Positions 43,279 through 52,102 of a stretch of 64,000 nucleotides of DNA are shown one piece after another. Every line of letters starts with the position of its first letter. Positions within the stretch are counted from its first letter, which is position 1. The position numbers and the translations under genes are program-made. The notes under the pieces were generated by a model. The model saw only the letters and a program-made list of their open reading frames with translations, had not been told where the DNA came from and searched no databases. The stretch is from JAIXWP01 sp964428835 (lineage in GTDB: Bacteria > Bacteroidota > Bacteroidia > Flavobacteriales_D > Sanyastnellaceae): assembly GCA_964428835.1 (NCBI GenBank), contig CAYRZQ010000002.1, positions 1 through 64,000 of the forward strand, given 5' to 3'.

Positions 43279-44106
43279 TTAGTTCAATGAATGACGTTGG
43301 AAACCAACGGCAGCAAGATCCTTATCTACAGTCTTCAAGTACTGAGCTACTGAAAGCTTACCATCCTTGATAAACTCTTGGTTTACCAAGGTAGCTTCCT
43401 TGTAGAACTTGTTCAAGCGACCCATAGCGATCTTTTCAGCCATATCAGCTGGCTTACCTTCATTGATAGCCTGCTCTTTACCAACTTCGATTTCGCGTTG
43501 CTTCACATCCTCTGGAACGCTGCTCTCGTCGAGTGCTACAGGTGCCATAGCAGCGGCCTGCATCGCAACGTCGCGACCAACTTCGTCAGTAGTAACCTTG
43601 TTGAATGCTACGAAAGCAGCCAACTTGTTACCTGGGTGATTATACACAGCAACGAATTCAGCATTGGTGATTTCGTACTTTGACAAATCGATTTTCTCAC
43701 CGATTTTACCGATTTCTTCAGTGATCTTATCAGCGATAGTCAAAGAAGTACCTGGGTAGTTCAATGCCTTCAACTCGTCGATAGTAGCTGGCTTGTTGGC
43801 CACAGCCACGTCAGCGATAGTATTAGCGAACTTGTCGAAGTCAGCGTTTTTAGCAACGAAGTCTGTTTCGCAGTTAAGAACTACGAGAACGCCAGTTTTA
43901 GCGTCTTCAGTTCTCTTTGTAATTACGAGACCTTCAGCAGCATCGCGGTCGCTGCGGCTAGCAGCCACTTTCTGACCTTTTTTGCGAAGGAAATCGATTG
44001 CCGCTTCGAAGTCACCGTTAGCTTCTACTAGGGCCTTTTTGCAGTCCATCATACCTGCACCAGTGATGGTACGTAGTTTATTTACGTCTGCAGCTGTAAT
44101 TGTCAT
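43279..44106 (-). CDS. tsf: Elongation factor Ts
   Basis: A 275-residue nucleotide exchange factor for EF-Tu. The N-terminal UBA-like domain is VNKLRTITGAGMMDCKKALV, followed by LRKKGQKVAASRSDRDAAEG and LNCETDFVAKNADF, the TDFV core contacting EF-Tu. The dimerisation subdomain follows to the end. It lies 124 bp downstream of rpsB, the conserved order; the gap has a small CACCG-ttaca-CGGTG dyad at 44195-44209. Confidence 0.97.
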   Translation of the reverse strand: MTITAADVNKLRTITGAGMMDCKKALVEANGDFEAAIDFLRKKGQKVAASRSDRDAAEGLVITKRTEDAKTGVLVVLNCETDFVAKNADFDKFANTIADVAVANKPATIDELKALNYPGTSLTIADKITEEIGKIGEKIDLSKYEITNAEFVAVYNHPGNKLAAFVAFNKVTTDEVGRDVAMQAAAMAPVALDESSVPEDVKQREIEVGKEQAINEGKPADMAEKIAMGRLNKFYKEATLVNQEFIKDGKLSVAQYLKTVDKDLAAVGFQRHSLN

Positions 44107-44230
44107 GATATTATTTTATAAAAAGTTTGGACAAAATTGAATAAACAAAACACTTCTATGCATGCTTTGGGCGATTCACAACCTAAACTTAACACCGTGT
44201 AACGGTGGTAACTATTCAGGTAAAATCGGC

Positions 44231-44992
44231 TTAAGCTTCGCTAGATGCCTTTTTGCGGCCGCGGCCTTCACCTTTGTTTTCGCCTTCTTCAGCGCTCTTG
44301 TCAGCCTTACGCTCAGACAATCCTTCTGCGATAGATTCAATCACCACATCGAGGATTTTAGAGATAGACTTAGTAGCGTCATCATTGGCTGGGATAGCGA
44401 AATCTACTTTACGTGGATCGCTGTTGGTATCAACCATTGCGAAAACTGGAATACCTAGACGCTTAGCTTCTGCAACAGCGATATGTTCTTTCATGATATC
44501 GATTACAAAAAGAGCGGCAGGAACACGATTCATATCAGCGATAGAACCGAGGTTTTTCTGCATCTTCATGTAAGTACGATCCAATTGAAGACGCTCACGC
44601 TTGCTGAGAGTAGCAGCAGTTCCGTCAGCACCCATTTTCTCGATGTTCGCCATTTTACGAACCGCCTTACGGATGGTAACGAAGTTGGTAAGCATACCAC
44701 CAGGCCATCTTTCAGTAACGAAAGGCATACCGATAGCGCTCACTTTCTCTGCTACGATGTCTTTTGCTTGTTTCTTTGTTGCTACGAAGAGGATTTTCTT
44801 TCCTGACTTAGCGATCTGCTTAAGAGCTGCAGATGCTTCTTCGAGCTTAACGACCGTCTTGTTGAGGTCGATGATATGGATTCCCTTTTTTTCTCCGAAG
44901 ATGTAAGGGGCCATGTTTGGGTTCCACTTGCGGCTGAGGTGTCCAAAGTGTACACCTGCATCCAGCAATTCGTCAAAACTAACTTTTGCCAT
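44231..44992 (-). CDS. rpsB: 30S ribosomal protein S2
   Basis: 253 residues from the ATG at 44992 (AKVSFDELLDAGVHFGHLSR); the longer frame starts with TTG at 45031 in a hairpin and is rejected. Core S2 motifs are PYIFGEKKGIHIIDLNKTV, ERWPGGMLTNFVTIRKAV and DTNSDPRKVDFAIPANDDA. A charged C-terminal extension (GENKGEGRGRKKASSEA) follows, as often in Bacteroidota. S2 joins the small subunit late with S1. A 71-nt three-tier hairpin precedes the gene and may be its regulatory leader. Confidence 0.97.
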   Translation of the reverse strand: MAKVSFDELLDAGVHFGHLSRKWNPNMAPYIFGEKKGIHIIDLNKTVVKLEEASAALKQIAKSGKKILFVATKKQAKDIVAEKVSAIGMPFVTERWPGGMLTNFVTIRKAVRKMANIEKMGADGTAATLSKRERLQLDRTYMKMQKNLGSIADMNRVPAALFVIDIMKEHIAVAEAKRLGIPVFAMVDTNSDPRKVDFAIPANDDATKSISKILDVVIESIAEGLSERKADKSAEEGENKGEGRGRKKASSEA

Positions 44993-45029
44993 TGTATTAA
45001 ATTGATCTTGTTTACTTTCTCTAAATGTC

Positions 45030-45100
45030 AACTGCCTGGTAGCCGACCCACGAAAAAAATACAGTGTTGTATGATTTTCGTGGGGCGAGTCCTGGCAGTT
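45030..45100 (-). promoter_or_regulatory. Three-tier hairpin before rpsB, leader candidate
   Basis: Three stems are stacked: 45030-45039 with 45091-45100 (10 bp, one mismatch), 45047-45056 with 45075-45084 (10 bp, perfect) and 45059-45063 with 45068-45072 (5 bp, gtgt loop). Internal loops are 7/6 and 2/2 nt. It ends 38 nt before the rpsB ATG and starts 38 nt after the rpsI stop. It may bind S2 or serve as an mRNA processing site; no T tract follows, so simple termination is unlikely. Confidence 0.65.
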
Positions 45101-45138
45101 TGGATTCTAAACAAGCAGCTACTCGAGCCAATAAGCGA

Positions 45139-45528
45139 TTAACGCTTAGAGAACTGGAAGCGCTTTCTTGCTTTCTTCTGACCGAATTTCTTACGCTCAA
45201 CCATACGTGGGTCACGAGTGGTAAGACCTTCAGCCTTCAATAATGTTTTCCATTCAGGGTTGAGTTCAATCAACGCCTTACTGATTGCCAAACGGAGAGC
45301 TTCTGCTTGACCGGTGATACCACCGCCGTCAAGGTTAGCTTTGAAATCATACTTACCCTCGTTGCCAGTCAACGCGAATGGTTGATTCACGCGGTACTGG
45401 AGAACCATCGTTGGGAAATATGTCTTGTAGTCTTTACCGTTGATGGTAAAGTTACCGGTACCTTCAGAAAGGTAAACGCGAGCAACTGCTGTCTTTCTGC
45501 GTCCGGATGTATTTGTTACTTCAGCCAT
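45139..45528 (-). CDS. rpsI: 30S ribosomal protein S9
   Basis: A 129-residue S9 with NTSGRRKTAVARVYLSEGTG at the start, LDGGGITGQAEALRLAISKA in the middle and the basic tail RKKFGQKKARKRFQFSKR that reaches the P-site tRNA. It follows rplM by 12 bp in the universal rplM-rpsI pair. Confidence 0.97.
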   Translation of the reverse strand: MAEVTNTSGRRKTAVARVYLSEGTGNFTINGKDYKTYFPTMVLQYRVNQPFALTGNEGKYDFKANLDGGGITGQAEALRLAISKALIELNPEWKTLLKAEGLTTRDPRMVERKKFGQKKARKRFQFSKR

Positions 45529-45540
45529 TTGACTAAATTA

Positions 45541-45990
45541 TTATCCTTTTAATTTGTATTCCTTTGGTTGTTGTGCATCCTGATCATGGTTTGGACCAGA
45601 GTAAACGTAAAGGTTGCGGTAAACCGCACGACCCAAACGATTCTTTGGAAGCATACCACGAACTGCCATCTCGATCATCGCGGTTGGGTGCTTAGCCATT
45701 GTCTCTTTTGGAGTGGCAAAGCGCTGACCACCAGGATAACCTGTGTAGCGGATATAAACCTTCTCATCCCACTTCTTACCTGTGAGCTGAATCTTCTCTG
45801 CGTTGATGATAACAACGTTATCACCGCAGTCAGCGTGAGGTGTGAAATTAGTCTTATGCTTTCCGCGGAGGATGTATGCCACCTCGCTGCTAAGACGTCC
45901 TAATGTTTGTCCTTCAGCATCGATAAGAAGCCACTGCTTGTTGGCGTTCTCCTTATTGGCTGAAATTGTTTTATAGCTCAACGTATCCAT
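45541..45990 (-). CDS. rplM: 50S ribosomal protein L13
   Basis: A 149-residue L13 with WLLIDAEGQTLGRLSSEVAY, NVVIINAEKIQLTGKKWDEK and MLPKNRLGRAVYRNLYVYSG. It is the first gene of a cluster rplM-rpsI-rpsB-tsf, all on the minus strand, ending at the terminator at 43232. A promoter candidate lies at 46137-46166. Confidence 0.97.
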   Translation of the reverse strand: MDTLSYKTISANKENANKQWLLIDAEGQTLGRLSSEVAYILRGKHKTNFTPHADCGDNVVIINAEKIQLTGKKWDEKVYIRYTGYPGGQRFATPKETMAKHPTAMIEMAVRGMLPKNRLGRAVYRNLYVYSGPNHDQDAQQPKEYKLKG

Positions 45991-46136
45991 TGCTATTGAT
46001 TTCTAGTGTTTTTCCTTTTTGAAAAACGGGCTGCGAAAATACTACCTTTTTCCGAAACTGCAAATACTTTTCAACATACTTTTTTGAAAAAAGCGAAAAA
46101 ACCCTGAAAAACCTGAGTTTTTTCTATTTCGGACGG

Positions 46137-46166
46137 CAAAAATAAGGGGTTTATCCGTTCCCCAAT
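46137..46166 (-). promoter_or_regulatory. Promoter candidate of rplM-rpsI
   Basis: On the minus strand the -7 is TATTTTTG (46137-46144) and a -33-like ATTG lies 18 bp upstream. The bases after the -7 are CCGTCC, as in the DUF177-rpmF promoter. The leader to the ATG at 45990 would be about 140 nt and is A/T-rich with T and A runs. Confidence 0.5.
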
Positions 46167-46249
46167 TTTTTTTGACCGTTGACCTTGTCAGGGCGACCGT
46201 TCGTTCATCCTACCTTATATATATGTAAAGACATCTCCATTTTTACGTT

Positions 46250-46288
46250 ATGAATCACAGCAGATTCAACGCCTGTTTCACCTCTTAA
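46250..46288 (+). CDS. Tiny ORF 1 beside rplM (12 codons)
   Basis: ATG AAT CAC then to TAA encodes MNHSRFNACFTS. It is preceded by acgtt, as is the second tiny ORF 50 bp downstream. Translation is unproven. It may be a leader peptide of the transcript ending at 46442. Confidence 0.22.
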   Translation: MNHSRFNACFTS

Positions 46289-46299
46289 AACACAACGTT

Positions 46300-46362
46300 A
46301 TGAAAAACAGTAATGAATTCCCCAAGTCGATTCAAGGTCTCTGGATCTTCAACGACAAATAA
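46300..46362 (+). CDS. Tiny ORF 2 beside rplM (20 codons)
   Basis: Encodes MKNSNEFPKSIQGLWIFNDK and a TAA stop. The start context acgttATGAA is identical to that of ORF 1. A strong terminator follows 45 bp after the stop. The peptide has no signal sequence and no known match. A small regulatory RNA is the alternative reading. Confidence 0.3.
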   Translation: MKNSNEFPKSIQGLWIFNDK

Positions 46363-46406
46363 TATGAACTCAATGTGAGTTTTTGTTTGGTTTTGTTTGG
46401 TTTTGG

Positions 46407-46442
46407 AAATCCTCCCTGGTGGTTCGGGGAGGATTTTTTTTT
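46407..46442 (+). terminator. Strong plus-strand intrinsic terminator
   Basis: AAATCCTCCC (46407-46416) pairs with GGGAGGATTT (46427-46436), 10 bp, then an uninterrupted T run to 46442. A plus-strand transcript is implied, although no annotated-size gene lies upstream on this strand. It abuts the stop of the large minus-strand surface-protein gene. It also accounts for most of the signal in the 452-bp gap 45991-46442. Confidence 0.85.
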
Positions 46443-49400
46443 CTAGAAAAACGCCCTCAATTGAACCCCGCCGGCGTGGATTGTTCTCACGCCTTCTGGT
46501 TTACGACCATTATATGTAATGTTCAATTGCAGGCTCTTTCCAAGTGTGCGCTGCAATCCAAGGTTCCATGTCACATTAAAACCAGGGTTCAGTCCATCGA
46601 GCATATCAAAAGATAAGCTATTGTTGGCCGTTCCATTGTATCGAATATTGAAAAAGTTGACACCTCCTTGAAGGAGACCTTTTTCCAAACTGTTCCAATT
46701 AAATTCCAATCCATAACTCAATATCTCAGCGGTTTCAATTCCTTGCGAATTTCGCTTGTCACTCCACTCCGCTACCAGCGCGAACCTTCTTGTATTGTCT
46801 GGTTGCCAGCTAAACCTTGGCTTCACTGTCACATATTCGATACTATAATTTCTTCCTGTGAGGAAGTCGGATGCAATAGTTCGAGTACCTATTTTTTGTT
46901 CACTATTCAAAATAATAGAAAGCGGTAGTGCCCATCGAAATGCGATCTGATGAAATTGCTCTTCACGTGATTCAAAACCATTGCTCAATAAATTCTTCCC
47001 TCTCGTATCTTGAATGGTGTAGTCTGCGCCAAAAGTCGGGTTTGCTTTGTTAAAGAAAACTACGCTACGAATCGAGCCTGATAATGCTATCAAAACACTA
47101 TCTTCTGGTGTATTGGCAAATGGATTGAAACGCTCCGAACTCAGCTCACGCCCCGTTTTTCTATCTACTTTGTAAGATGTCTGATTACTCCAGCGCCCAA
47201 CAAAGGTCTTCCAAGGCTTGTCATTCTTCCAATTTCTTCCGGTTTGGATTTGTAATGATTGGCTAAACTGATTGGTATAGGTTCTAACGTAATCCGTCGT
47301 CTGAATAAAACTTCGGATGTAATTTGCTTCATATTCAAATTGTGCAACTTCAAATTCATTCAAATCTTTGACGCCATCACCATTGTAGTCATTCCAAACA
47401 TAAACGCCTTGACCAGGCTGCACTTCAAGATAGATAAACTCTCTTCGTTGCTCAAGACCACTGCCCACTTCATAAAAAGTGCTACTTAAAAGCCATGCGC
47501 TGGGAGTGCGGTAATAATATTCCAAACGCATTACCAAAGTATTTTCTGGCTCGCGCGTAAACAATTCTGGATCTACACCTCGCAGTCTCCTATTGCTAAC
47601 AATTGACTTAAATCGATTCTCCTTCCTACCGCGATGTTCGAAAAGAAACCCATATTCATCCGCTCGTGCACTTCCACTCAGTAAGCCATCCTTCGGAAGC
47701 CAGTCGAGACGATCGCGATAATAGATGGAGGCATTGTATTTCGTTGAGTCAACTATTCCTACGCTAACTTGCCAATCATAGAACCGATAAGCTCCATTTA
47801 CCACACTATCATTTCGAGCTCCGTAAATTTGATTTAATTCATGTTCGTCCTTGAATCCAATTCTCCACTTTCCAAAAGACCTGCTGATATCACTGATGTG
47901 ACGCACGAAAGTCGTGTTACGATTCCCTTCTGTTTGTAGTGCTGAAGCCTTAATATTTGACTTCCATTTCGAAGTCAAGATATCTGTTCCTGCATTCACT
48001 TTTCTACCACTAAATCCAGAACCCACATTTAAAAACTCCACTCCAACACTTACTCTTCCCACCTTATCCCTTTGCCAACCTAAATTCGCTCCGCCCCAAT
48101 GTAAATCGGAACTCAAATTTAAATCTCTAATATTCCAATTGCGATCAAATTCCACCTCGCGAAAGCGCTCGATACCCACAAAGTTGACATTAGCATATTC
48201 ATACTGACCCGTCGTAAATATTTCTGTTTTTGTTTTAGTCGTTGAATCCACTTTCTGTCTTAAAGCAGCATCCCAGTTTAGTTTGAGAGCATAGCCCAAA
48301 TCATCTTCACCGTCAAGACTAGAAAAAGTATTAAGGTCATTATTAGAAATACTTCCCTCGACACCAAATCTATTTCGCTTGTTCCATGAAATTTGATGCC
48401 CAGCTGAAAGCATCTGTCTTTTTTTTGGAGTAGCCAAAACCACAACTGGTGCATAGTTTCCTTTTCTCACGAGCACCCCTCCTATCAGTTCAGGTGCTAC
48501 CCACCGGTACTTTCTTCCTGCAGAAGTAAACCCATCTTCAACATAGTCTCCATTACCTTGGCCCACGAGTGTAAATTGAATTCTGTAAAAAGCATTTTGA
48601 TTATTCGTAGAAAAAACAAAAACACTATCAAATCCAAGTGAATCAACCACGAGACGATAAAGCACATTAGAATTATTAAAGCCAGTGCTGTCCACTCCCG
48701 AACGCACTGCACTCAGCAAACCATCACCAGCAGTAGCTAGGATGCGCTTATCATCTTGGGTCAAGTCTTGTTGGAGCGGTTGATTTTTAGCATCCGATTC
48801 TGAATAGAAATTCAAATAGGTTGTATTCTTCTCATCACCAAAGGAGACAGCCGTGCTGATCATAGGGCGTGCAAAGCGCCTCTCGGAGTATTGAAACTCA
48901 ACAACGATACGTCTATCCTTGGTGATGAATTGTCGCGGAGTGAATATGATTTCCGCAGCATTATAATCTATGATGTAATCTTTGTCTTGTCCACGCTCTA
49001 GTAATCTACCATCAATAAAGACTTGCTCGGTACCAGCCAAAATCACGATGAACAGCTCGTTGTCTGCACCCGTCAATCGATACGGGCCTTGATTGCCTTC
49101 TATACCTTGGATGAGGTTGCGCGCAAATCGACCCTTCGAAATGGAGCCGCTTGCTTCAACGGTAAGCTTCTTTTTTGCTTTTGAAAAATTAAGGTCCTGT
49201 TCAGTTACTACATAAGCTCCTTGTGCGCGCTTGAAATAGTTCATGAAATAACCGCTGGGCTTTTTTAAGATAAAATCACCCGCGATCAGTTTTGTATGGG
49301 CATCATAGACTTGAATAAAAACTTGATCGAAGTCCTGAAGTTGCTGTGTATTTCCATTGGGCTGTATGGGAATATTGTCATCGCTCACAGAACCCATAAT

Positions 49401-49991
49401 GCTAAATCGATCGTTTAGCTTTCCGCTCACTTGCAGGTTTAAGGTTGAACTGACCGTAAGGTTTTGGGCATTCCCAACCGCAATTCCTCGGGAAATTGAT
49501 CCTGACTTTTTAATGCCCGAATCGTCAAATAGTGAAGCTGTAGATTGCGTTTCAATGCGATAGCCACTGATCATTGTCCCACTTCCCGTGAGGATCATAG
49601 TAGTGTCTTTGTTGCGAAAGGCATCGGGAATTCTTGTTGGAAAAACAGCATAACTCACAATGACACTATCGAGATTTTCTTGCTCTGGCAACACAATCAA
49701 AGCTCTCCGAATATCTATAGAAATTGGTTGGATAACTTCACCTTTCAAGTTTTTGATGATGGTAGTATATGGAATAAGACTCAGCGAATCCACAACTAGT
49801 GTATCTGCATAAGGGAATTTCTTTTCACGTTGAGAAGTAATTTGAGCGTACACAGGATTCCAGCTCCACGTAATGACAACAATGAAGAGGACTTTTATAA
49901 TGATATTTCTCGCTGCGGCAGACAAAGGAGGCGCTGGACAAATGAGTTTTTTGGTTAAAAATTGTATTCGCGCGACTAAATTACCGCTCAT
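46443..49991 (-). CDS. Very large outer membrane/surface protein
   Basis: 1182 residues from the ATG at 49991; a GTG at 50018 adds nine. The signal peptide is unusually long, ending IVVITWSWNPVYAQ near residue 50. The region SGSISRGIAVGNAQNLTVSS and DDNIPIQPNGNTQQLQDFDQ, then LIAGDFILKKPSGYFMNYFK, recalls repeated segments of SprA-type and other large Bacteroidota barrel proteins. The rest is dense in beta strands and aromatics, ending in FF like an outer membrane barrel. No enzymatic motif is visible. The ABC permease gene diverges 47 bp away. Confidence 0.68.
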   Translation of the reverse strand: MSGNLVARIQFLTKKLICPAPPLSAAARNIIIKVLFIVVITWSWNPVYAQITSQREKKFPYADTLVVDSLSLIPYTTIIKNLKGEVIQPISIDIRRALIVLPEQENLDSVIVSYAVFPTRIPDAFRNKDTTMILTGSGTMISGYRIETQSTASLFDDSGIKKSGSISRGIAVGNAQNLTVSSTLNLQVSGKLNDRFSIMGSVSDDNIPIQPNGNTQQLQDFDQVFIQVYDAHTKLIAGDFILKKPSGYFMNYFKRAQGAYVVTEQDLNFSKAKKKLTVEASGSISKGRFARNLIQGIEGNQGPYRLTGADNELFIVILAGTEQVFIDGRLLERGQDKDYIIDYNAAEIIFTPRQFITKDRRIVVEFQYSERRFARPMISTAVSFGDEKNTTYLNFYSESDAKNQPLQQDLTQDDKRILATAGDGLLSAVRSGVDSTGFNNSNVLYRLVVDSLGFDSVFVFSTNNQNAFYRIQFTLVGQGNGDYVEDGFTSAGRKYRWVAPELIGGVLVRKGNYAPVVVLATPKKRQMLSAGHQISWNKRNRFGVEGSISNNDLNTFSSLDGEDDLGYALKLNWDAALRQKVDSTTKTKTEIFTTGQYEYANVNFVGIERFREVEFDRNWNIRDLNLSSDLHWGGANLGWQRDKVGRVSVGVEFLNVGSGFSGRKVNAGTDILTSKWKSNIKASALQTEGNRNTTFVRHISDISRSFGKWRIGFKDEHELNQIYGARNDSVVNGAYRFYDWQVSVGIVDSTKYNASIYYRDRLDWLPKDGLLSGSARADEYGFLFEHRGRKENRFKSIVSNRRLRGVDPELFTREPENTLVMRLEYYYRTPSAWLLSSTFYEVGSGLEQRREFIYLEVQPGQGVYVWNDYNGDGVKDLNEFEVAQFEYEANYIRSFIQTTDYVRTYTNQFSQSLQIQTGRNWKNDKPWKTFVGRWSNQTSYKVDRKTGRELSSERFNPFANTPEDSVLIALSGSIRSVVFFNKANPTFGADYTIQDTRGKNLLSNGFESREEQFHQIAFRWALPLSIILNSEQKIGTRTIASDFLTGRNYSIEYVTVKPRFSWQPDNTRRFALVAEWSDKRNSQGIETAEILSYGLEFNWNSLEKGLLQGGVNFFNIRYNGTANNSLSFDMLDGLNPGFNVTWNLGLQRTLGKSLQLNITYNGRKPEGVRTIHAGGVQLRAFF

Positions 49992-50038
49992 CACAAGTTT
50001 ATCCCCACATTCGAGCACATTCTATTAGTTTCGTGCAA

Positions 50039-51283
50039 ATGTTTTTAAGACTCATCAAAGAAAGTTTTGTGTTTGCCTGGCAGGCTCTGGTGGTTAATAA
50101 ACTACGCACCACGCTTTCGCTTTTAGGCGTCACCATTGGTATTTTCTCTATCATTTTCGTATTGAGCGTGGTGGACTCGATGGAGGCCGACATGAAATCG
50201 AGTCTCGACATGATTGGCAGTGATATTCTATTCGTTCAAAAATGGCCCATGGGTCCAGAAGAAGGCGATAAGGAGTTTGAATGGTGGAAATATATGAGTC
50301 GCCGCCAACCGTCATTGAAAGATATGGAGAAGTTGGATAAACGCCTGGATGTTCACTCCGCGATGGCCTTTCAAACCAGCAATGAAAAGGCTGCTGAATA
50401 TAAAAACAACTTTATTGACCCAGTCTTTGTCACTGCGGTTTCTTATGAATACAACCAAACCATCACTCTAAAAATCGAGCGCGGAAGGTATTTTACCAAA
50501 CAAGAATGTGATGCTGGAAAAAATGTGGCAATCATTGGTTCATTAGTAGCCGACCAGCTTTTCGGTAGGGAAGAGCCACTGGGTAAGGACATTAAAGTAG
50601 GTGGACTCAAATGTTCGGTGATTGGTGTTTTGAAAAAAGAAGGAGCTTCCTTGTTTGGAAATGGTACGGACCAAGCTGTATTTCTGCCCATTGAATATGG
50701 GCTACGCTTGATGGACATTGACAGTCAAGATGGTTCCATCATTGTAAAAGCTAAAGAAGGAATAAGTAATCAGGAGTTAAAAGATCAGGTGATTGCTACC
50801 TTCAGAGAAATCCGCAGCATAAAGCCTGGCAGAGATCGTGATTTTTCAATCATAGAATCAAAAATGATCTCAGGAATGGTTGACAGTATTGTTGGGGTTT
50901 TCAATATCGCCGGGATGATTATTGGAATCTTTGCAATTCTTGTGGGAGCGTTTAGTATAGCCAATATTATGTTTGTGAGTGTGCGTGAACGCACCAATAT
51001 CATCGGAATTCAAAAGTCGCTGGGAGCCAAAAATTACTTTATTCTCTTTCAATTTCTTTTTGAGTCAATTGCTCTCTGTTTGATAGGTGGAGCTATAGGA
51101 TTGTTATTCGTTTTCCTACTAGCCCAAATACTAACAGCGGCATTTGATTTTGAATTCATTCTGCCGCTGTCTCGTATTGTAATGGGAATTAGTATCTCTG
51201 TAGTTGTCGGAGTGGTTAGTGGCTTTGTGCCAGCTTGGCGAGCCAGTCGCTTAAACCCTGTTGACGCTATTCGATCGAAGTAA
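50039..51283 (+). CDS. MacB/FtsX-like ABC transporter permease
   Basis: 414 residues from the ATG at 50039; a GTG two codons upstream is less likely. The first transmembrane helix follows NKLRTTLSLLGVTIGIFSII, a large periplasmic MacB-like domain (about 50-280) follows, then three helices with FAILVGAFSIANIMFVSVRE and the end GFVPAWRASRLNPVDAIRSK. Such permeases work with a LolD/MacB-type ATPase in lipoprotein or drug handling. No ATPase gene is adjacent, so the partner is elsewhere. Confidence 0.9.
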   Translation: MFLRLIKESFVFAWQALVVNKLRTTLSLLGVTIGIFSIIFVLSVVDSMEADMKSSLDMIGSDILFVQKWPMGPEEGDKEFEWWKYMSRRQPSLKDMEKLDKRLDVHSAMAFQTSNEKAAEYKNNFIDPVFVTAVSYEYNQTITLKIERGRYFTKQECDAGKNVAIIGSLVADQLFGREEPLGKDIKVGGLKCSVIGVLKKEGASLFGNGTDQAVFLPIEYGLRLMDIDSQDGSIIVKAKEGISNQELKDQVIATFREIRSIKPGRDRDFSIIESKMISGMVDSIVGVFNIAGMIIGIFAILVGAFSIANIMFVSVRERTNIIGIQKSLGAKNYFILFQFLFESIALCLIGGAIGLLFVFLLAQILTAAFDFEFILPLSRIVMGISISVVVGVVSGFVPAWRASRLNPVDAIRSK

Positions 51284-51285
51284 GA

Positions 51286-52002
51286 TTAGAACTGCACCGC
51301 TATACCTAGTTGATAGGTATACTTGTCTGTGCGAGATTCGTTGGTAGTATAATTTAAAGAATTATCTAATTGATCAACCTGAATAGAGTCAGGATTAACG
51401 TACGTGGCAACACCACCTTCCAATTTTTCAAATCTTGCGTCTAAAAATAGCGCGCCTGATAAACGAATTCTTGTTCCAACGGCCCAACCCAATGTCCAGC
51501 CGAAATCCCTTTCTATAGTGTTGGCATCAATAACTTCTGTGTAACCATTACTATTAATTTGAATATCGGTACTTGTTGTAAATCGCTCGACACCAGCGAT
51601 GAGGTCCCCATAGATCTGAAAGCCTCTTGTGAAAGGGCGAAAACGAGCAATCGCCTGATATCGATAATTATTGCTTCGGATTCTCATTTCCGCTTCTTCA
51701 AATATGTTGTTGCCTTGGGCATCCTGACCTGCAACTACTGCTACATCTTCATTCTTGGCGGCCATGCTATTCCAAGCGAAAGCAATACCCATTTCAAAAG
51801 GAGAGTTCGAAATTGGTGCAGTAAAATTTCCGGCCAATCCGAATGGAATACCGTCGATATTGTTTGCAAACTCTCCTTGCGGCTGTGCAGCCTGAAGGCC
51901 AACTGCCAGTGAAGGATCTCTTCTATCCCTCCACTCCCCACGTTGTGTGAAGCCGTAGATGGATATGAAAACAAACATGATTGAAAAGTAGATCTGTTTC
52001 AT
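51286..52002 (-). CDS. Outer membrane beta-barrel protein
   Basis: A 238-residue protein with a signal peptide (residues 1-20, YFSIMFVFISIYGFTQ). The mature part has alternating strands (DPSLAVGLQAAQPQGEFANN, YRYQAIARFRPFTRGFQIYG) and ends with YTYQLGIAVQF, the terminal Phe typical of BamA-assembled barrels. It resembles OmpA-barrel or OmpX-like proteins of about eight strands. Its stop is 2 bp from that of the convergent permease gene. Confidence 0.75.
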   Translation of the reverse strand: MKQIYFSIMFVFISIYGFTQRGEWRDRRDPSLAVGLQAAQPQGEFANNIDGIPFGLAGNFTAPISNSPFEMGIAFAWNSMAAKNEDVAVVAGQDAQGNNIFEEAEMRIRSNNYRYQAIARFRPFTRGFQIYGDLIAGVERFTTSTDIQINSNGYTEVIDANTIERDFGWTLGWAVGTRIRLSGALFLDARFEKLEGGVATYVNPDSIQVDQLDNSLNYTTNESRTDKYTYQLGIAVQF

Positions 52003-52102
52003 GGCTATAATTTTAAAAGCCTGTACCTAACATTATGCCATACAAAGATAATCTGTATTGAATAAAGCGAGTTTCGCAATGATTTGGTTAATTTGGCCGC
52101 CT

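Noticed and set aside
43232..46442. tRNA genes near the ribosomal cluster
   Set aside because: No cloverleaf or conserved TTCGA region was seen in the gaps.
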